Shown: piece by piece, positions 9,946 through 13,748 of the stretch | Position numbering within the stretch: position 1 is the first letter of the stretch | Layout of the letters: every line of letters begins with the position of its first letter | DNA from: Phoronis pallida | Taxonomy: Eukaryota > Phoronida > Phoronidae | Assembly: GCA_028565715.1 (NCBI GenBank) | Contig: JAOXYC010128887.1 | Location: 1-13,748, forward strand | Reading direction: 5' to 3' | Length of the DNA: 13,748 nucleotides | Notes under the pieces: generated by a model | Databases searched by the model: none | The model's input: only the letters and a program-made list of their open reading frames with translations | Told to the model about the DNA's origin: nothing | Translations under genes and position numbers: made by a program

Positions 9946-10675
9946 GCTCTCGGATTTGCGACGGATCTTATCAAGGTTAGCGGAAAGAACCGACCTTTCA
10001 CGAATCTTCGATTCGTGATCATCGTTCTGATCGACCTCTCGCGGTAAATCAAAACAACGCGACGTCTTACGGACTTTTCCAAAACAAATTTCATTTATTT
10101 GTTTAGCGAATGATTCCTTCTACGATGAGACAATTATCTCATGTTTATTTTGTATTATCTACTCGATCGTTCAAAATTATCTTTCACAAAGTTATTTTAT
10201 TTTTCTTTCGCGATACCGATCGGAAATCTGTAGAAGCCATTTTGATTTAAGAACGTTTGGATAAATACTAGTTGTGTTTTGTAATTAACTGTATATCGGC
10301 TTATGATAACTTTGATTTAATTGGAGACCCGCATCTCACGCGGAGTGTTTACTTGTGTGTATATTTTGTAAATATGTTTGTGCTCGATTGTCAATTCATT
10401 AAATTCGGGGTGTTAATGTTACCGCGGATCTTAAGAATTCTAGCTGTTTATATTAATTAAGCGGTCAACTTGGTTCTTGAATGTGATTTTGCTGGACCTG
10501 ATAATCTGCTTCACTGCTCACACCGCGTGTGGGGGAACCGCTTGCATAACTTTCTCTTTTGTCTTACGTTAAACCAATGCCGTTCGGAGTCTGAGTCAAG
10601 TGACCTCATTTAACCAATCAAATTCTGCATTTTTCGGTAACGCGCTGCGAATCCTAACTACGCGTTTTCGAGAAT

Positions 10676-10682
10676 TATAAAA
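10676..10682 (+). promoter_or_regulatory. TATA box with initiator-like element downstream
   Basis: TATAAAA is followed by TTCACTG, whose A is at 10714, about 38 bases from the start of the TATA box. That is slightly longer than the usual spacing. CCAAT-like words lie 60-100 bases upstream. It is a plausible RNA polymerase II core promoter reading rightwards. Confidence 0.4.
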
Positions 10683-11057
10683 CTTTCAAGTGCGCGAATA
10701 TCTGGGCTTTTTCACTGACAACTTGTCTGAAGACGTTTGTCTCGTCGTCGCTCGTCGATTGGTATTGTACGTTTGCGCGAAAATGAGTATTTTGTATCTA
10801 AATTAACTTTCGGAATGCGCTCTAAAATTACTTTTGGCAAATTCTAAATTATGTGGATTCGTGGTTTTTCAATTGGCTCAGGTTCCGAGAATCAGTTATG
10901 AAGTTGACAGCACATTTTAATAGTTCACTCTATTTTGTCTTAACTGAATTTTTAATAATTCTTATCAGATTTTGTTATCTTGATTTATGATTTGATTGTT
11001 GTTTCCTTGATTCATTTGAATGTTTTACTTAACTGTTTGCTGTTTGATTTGAATTGA

Positions 11058-11063
11058 AATAAA
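11058..11063 (+). terminator. Candidate polyadenylation signal
   Basis: AATAAA on the same strand as the TATA box at 10676 and about 380 bases downstream of it. It would end a short transcript or mark the R/U5 region of an LTR. Confidence 0.35.
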
Positions 11064-11339
11064 TACTAGATAAAACGTAATTGAAATTGTTTATCTTGAA
11101 ATCTATACTATCACGTTCGGCCGTAATTTATCTTATCATACAATCAATTTTATCTCAAACTCGCTTGCTCCACCACAAAACAAAATTGTTGGTTTAAACG
11201 ATGTGTGACCATTTTTATATATTTGAATGTGTTACTACATGTATGCCTGATTACCGGAATAGGTTTTTCTTTTTAAAACAATCGTAACGAAATTGAAATG
11301 CACTGTGATTATGTAACCTGCTTTCAAGAAAAACTCTTG

Positions 11340-11725
11340 CCGACAATGTTAGTTTTTGGCCATATAGTACGTGAGTATAAAGTTGAAGACGATGAAGAAC
11401 ACAATATTCATAGTTGAAGTACGACGTTTCGATATATTCTCATATCATCATCATGTAATATACAATCACTCGATCAGCAAAATATAAATATAGAGCTACA
11501 TCAAAATGCATGTCTGTTCACAGTGAGTGTAAGAGTGAAAGTGATCACCACAACTGGAGATCGAAAGAACCCACATTTCTATTAAGGTTAACTCAGCATG
11601 AGTCTTCTTTATATGTATTGACTCTCGAATAAGTAGTTTGTACCTATTCACATTATGGTCAAGGGTTTTGACATCACTGAAAGCATTCTGGTGACCAGTT
11701 ACAACTAAAAGCCATGCTTCTTAAG
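11340..11725 (-). mobile_element. Penelope-like element 3' fragment (GIY-YIG C-terminus plus tail)
   Basis: On the minus strand, about 11582-11715 reads TGHQNAF, then DVKTLDHNVNRYKLLIRESI and IHIKK. This pattern is typical of the end of the GIY-YIG nuclease region in Penelope-like retroelements (TGH, a short gap, then ExxxIKK). Downstream on the same strand, near 11395-11450, the tail contains GATGATGATATG and ATCGAAACGTCG, words often found at the 3' ends of such elements. The neighbouring fragment at 11779-12060 already has its own nuclease C-terminus, so this piece probably comes from a second copy in the same orientation. It is a relic; limits are approximate. Confidence 0.6.
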
Positions 11726-12051
11726 GGTCAATTTTTAAAGGCCTCTTAAAGACACCCCTGTTAAATAGTGTATACTGACTATGTATGTATTCTTTTTAAA
11801 CTTGTATATGTACTTTTAACTCTTATTTGTAAAGTGATAAGATCATTTTTATGGAGTATCTCTGTAATATGTAATAATAATAAAATGGTTGAATAGGCAC
11901 TGTTGGTATCCTTGGAGTGTTCAATTACTCTGTTGTGTAAAATTCTAGTCGTCATTCCGACATAGAAGGCGTTGCAATTATGACAGCTGATATGGTAAAC
12001 AACATTACTATGTTGCTGAGTTCTTAATTGAGACTTAAGCCTAGATAGTTG

Positions 12052-12170
12052 CAGGAGCATTTTACATGTTTTAAAAACAGTAATTAACTAAACGTTGGTT
12101 AATTATTTAAACACCGGTTAGGTACTAACCGGTGTTTAAGCTAACCAAGGCTTTATGAAACCGGCCCCTG
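12052..12170. mobile_element. Possible MITE-like insertion within the Penelope-like element
   Basis: The 119 bases begin CAGGAGCATTTTACAT and end (reverse complement) CAGGGGCCGGTTTCATAAAG, sharing CAGG-GC and a later TT-CAT as a degenerate terminal inverted repeat. The interior is dominated by nested palindromes. It separates the RT thumb from the nuclease and introduces the stop codon. I could not find a clear target-site duplication, and the two flanking coding segments remain in the same frame, so this boundary is tentative. Confidence 0.35.
12095..12148. repeat. Strong hairpin: 15-bp perfect inverted repeat with 3-base loop, extended
   Basis: TTAAACACCGGTTAG (12107-12121) and CTAACCGGTGTTTAA (12125-12139) are perfect inverted copies around GTA. 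Outside them, TTGGTTA (12095-12101) pairs with TAACCAA (12142-12148) across a 5/2-base internal loop, for 22 bp in total. An alternative, TAATTAAC (12081-12088) with GTTAATTA (12098-12105), overlaps the left arm. No coding or known regulatory explanation is apparent. Confidence 0.9.
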
Positions 12171-12532
12171 ATGGAACAATGTTATTCAACAACCTTATAA
12201 GATGTCTATTCAAGGTTAACGAGGCACCAGTATGGGGTAGAAAAATAAATATGTTCTCCTGTTCAGGTCCAAATTGAACTGCTGGTGCAGTGGTGCGATG
12301 GTTTTGCAAAAATCTGTTGACACATGAATCTATGAATGAACTAGGGTAGTCATTACTTAACAAAGTAGATTTAATGAATGTAACCTCTTCACTAAAAAGT
12401 TCAAGGTTACTACAAATTCTCCAAGTTCTATACAATAAAGTGTTAACTAATACAGTTTTGTGCCTCTTAGGGACATAACTGCCGACGTATAGGCCTACTA
12501 ATGTTAGAAAGTCATGAAGCCAAATACCGTGT

Positions 12533-13506
12533 AGTGGTGAGAAGCCATATAATTGCATCGTCTGTGATAAGTCGTTTCATCTAAGCAGTCATCTTGTAAA
12601 ACACACAAGGATACACACCGGAGAGAAACCATTCAAGTGTGACATCTGTGAGAAGTCTTTTATTTCTAGTACTCAGAATGTTTGTCAGAAATCTATCATT
12701 GCAAATAGTGCTTGGAAGAGTCACATGAGAATACACCCTGGAGAACGACCTTACAAATGTACTATGTGTGAGAAATCTTTTAAAAATGGTGGTGCTCGTA
12801 CAATCCACATTAGAAGACATACTGGTGAAAAGTCATACAAGTGTACTGTTTGTGAGACATTTTTTGTAACGGATAGTGATTGTGTGAAACATATGCGCAG
12901 ACACACTGGGGAGAAACCATACAAATGTGCACTGTGTGAGAAATCGTACAGTAGAAGTTGGTTTCTTGTGTCGCACATGAGAACCCATACTGGAGGGAAA
13001 CCATTCAAGTGTACTGTCTGTGATGAATCATATCTTACTAAACTTGGACTTGATTCTCATATGACAACTCACACTGGTGAGAAACCACACAAGTGTAAAA
13101 TTTGCGGTAAATTATTCTCTGTTGAAAATAATCTTTCTAGACACATGAAAACTCACACACAAGAGTCAAGACACAAAAGTGTCCAGTGTGTGCTAAATCA
13201 TTTGTTAGTCGTGCAAATGTTGTTATACATATGAGATCCCACACAGGTGAGAAACCATTCAAGTGTGATTTGTGCGCGAAATCATTTGCCGGTCAAAGTT
13301 ACTTTGTTACACACATGAGAACACACACTGGGGACAAACCATTTAAATGTACCGAGTGTGGAAAATCATTCACTAACAGAACTGCTCTAACGATGCACAT
13401 AAGAACACACACCGGGGAGAAGCCCTACAAGTGTACTGGTTGTGAGATGTCATTTGCTCACTCTGGAACACGCAATAAACACTGGAAAAGAAAACATTCA
13501 ACCTAA
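12533..13506 (+). pseudogene. C2H2 zinc-finger array, 5'-truncated and frameshifted
   Basis: C2H2 fingers bind DNA bases in the nucleus, each with two Cys and two His around zinc. About eleven tandem fingers are visible, joined by TGEKPYKC-type linkers. The array enters mid-linker (SGEKPY at 12533-12550). The frame is closed upstream by TGA at 12515 and occupied by the Penelope-like element, so the start codon and any N-terminal domain are lost. Finger 2 is abnormal: CDICEKSF runs straight into NVCQKS and then a normal helix, as if about 16 residues were deleted between two fingers. After finger 7 (HMKTHTQESRHK) two extra bases near 13178-13179 shift the frame; fingers 8-11 continue from 13180 (CPVCAKSF) to TAA at 13504. 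The last finger ends HWKRKH. The fold is certain. The three defects favour a broken copy, though an assembly error at the frameshift cannot be excluded. Confidence 0.88.
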
Positions 13507-13615
13507 ATTTTTGAAAATTCTGTAGACTCTTGTCAAACATACTACAAGCTCATGGGGTAAAACATAGACTGGCTATAGCGCTATGATGCGTTAAATTTCT
13601 GACAGAATTAGGACT

Positions 13616-13688
13616 AGCTGGGTAGCTTAGCGGTAGAGCACCATAACAGGCAATTGTGGGGACCTGGGTTGGATTCCCAGTTCAGTTA
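13616..13688 (+). tRNA. tRNA-like cloverleaf (tRNA pseudogene or SINE head)
   Basis: The acceptor AGCTGGG (13616-13622) pairs with TTCAGTT (13681-13687), with three G-U pairs. The D stem is GCTT/GAGC, the anticodon stem CCATAA/TTGTGG, and the T stem CTGGG/CCCAG around TTGGATT. The A box TAGCTTAGCGG fits the consensus, and the B box GGTTGGATTCC has one mismatch. A run of six T (13695-13700) follows, as a polymerase III terminator would. Against a working tRNA: the T loop has TTG instead of TTC, the base at position 33 is not T, and the anticodon stem is six pairs around CAGGCAA. No amino-acid identity is assigned. Confidence 0.45.
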
Positions 13689-13748
13689 GGATGATTTTTT
13701 CTGTCTTTTCAAACTACATGTAGTTAGAAACAAATGTTTCCTGTCTGG

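Larger units (their letters stand above)
9946..11063 (+). other. CpG-rich promoter-like tract, possible LTR or unannotated transcript unit
   Basis: CpG-containing words are dense here (for example GCGACG, CTCGCGG, CGCGACG, CCGATCGG, GCGCTGCG and TCGTCGTCG) and scarce in the flanks. The tract contains CCAAT-type words near 10572 and 10615, a TATA box TATAAAA (10676-10682), an initiator-like TTCACTG around 10714 and an AATAAA at 11058-11063. A promoter and a poly-A signal within about 400 bases are what an LTR (U3-R-U5) would show. I could not find matching ends, a target-site duplication, a primer-binding site or any gag/pol sequence. A short non-coding RNA gene would fit equally well. A 9-bp-arm hairpin (TCACGAATC / GATTCGTGA, 9998-10018) lies near its start. 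No protein is recognised in it. Confidence 0.35.
11779..12530 (-). mobile_element. Penelope-like retroelement fragment: RT thumb plus GIY-YIG nuclease
   Basis: Penelope-like elements encode a reverse transcriptase fused to a GIY-YIG endonuclease. Read on the minus strand, 12136-12530 gives the RT C-terminal region: YVPKRHKTVLVNTLLYR, then ICS, EEVTFIKSTLLSNDYP, a helix ending in FL, and LPHTGASL (the usual LPYIG position). Then 11779-12060 gives the nuclease: VVYHISCHNCNAFYVG, MTTRILHNRVIEH and a C-terminal helix. The two open segments share one frame and are separated by a stop and about 75 bases containing a strong palindrome. The catalytic RT core is missing: the element is 5'-truncated at about 12530, where it abuts the zinc-finger array. 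It is dead. The call rests on motif order across two domains. Confidence 0.82.

Noticed and set aside
11395-11450. Hammerhead ribozyme in the Penelope-like tail (ATGATGA...GAAACGTCGTA on the minus strand)
   Set aside because: A 5-bp stem II (GATAT/ATATC) and GAAAC are present, but the CUGAUGA core is off by one base and no stem I pairing could be found. At most it is a decayed motif.
12751-13008. Minus-strand open frames across the zinc-finger array
   Set aside because: They are antisense shadows of the repeated finger and linker codons.
1-13748. CRISPR array, phage or bacterial defence island
   Set aside because: There are no regularly spaced repeats, no operon structure and no bacterial gene signals; splice sites, LINEs, Penelope-like elements and C2H2 fingers show animal DNA.

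Overview
The window looks like animal (metazoan) genomic DNA, most likely from an invertebrate. It is AT-rich and gene-sparse, with one very long exon behind a splice acceptor, decayed LINE and Penelope-like retroelements, a C2H2 zinc-finger array and tRNA-like sequences. No operons or bacterial ribosome-binding sites are visible. I cannot place the species; a marine invertebrate fits the mix of elements, but that is inference.

Layout. 1-1300: relic of a LINE reverse transcriptase on the + strand, broken by stops and frameshifts. About 1310-2090: a second, different LINE reverse-transcriptase relic on the - strand, lying against the first. 2091-3135: no gene seen. 3138-3320: GC-rich, C-tract-bearing repeat. 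3398-5811: a large terminal exon of a KAP-family P-loop NTPase (Kidins220/NKPD1-like) with four membrane segments, an intact Walker B motif and a 75-bp in-frame tandem duplication. The Walker A exon is not in the window. 5812-6150: its probable 3' UTR, with two hairpins and an AATAAA. 6151-9940: long non-coding stretch with a degenerate tRNA-like sequence, a 36-bp imperfect palindrome, a G-run, a perfect 27-bp tandem repeat and a palindromic E-box. 9946-11063: CpG-rich tract with a TATA box, an initiator-like site and, about 380 bp downstream of the TATA box, an AATAAA. It may be an LTR-like or promoter-bearing unit. 11340-12530: antisense remains of one or two Penelope-like elements (RT thumb, GIY-YIG nuclease, then a second nuclease C-terminus), interrupted by a short palindromic, possibly MITE-like sequence. 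12533-13506: array of about eleven C2H2 fingers, cut off at its 5' end by the Penelope-like element, with one fused finger and a 2-bp frameshift. 13616-13688: tRNA-like cloverleaf followed by a T-run.

The KAP protein is the only apparently intact gene. Its family sits in membranes and uses a nucleotide-binding domain split by membrane helices to organise signalling complexes. The zinc-finger array is best read as a broken gene copy. The genes do not form a functional cluster. The interest lies in the KAP exon's fast-changing insert, the layered retroelement insertions against the zinc-finger array, and several unexplained palindromes.
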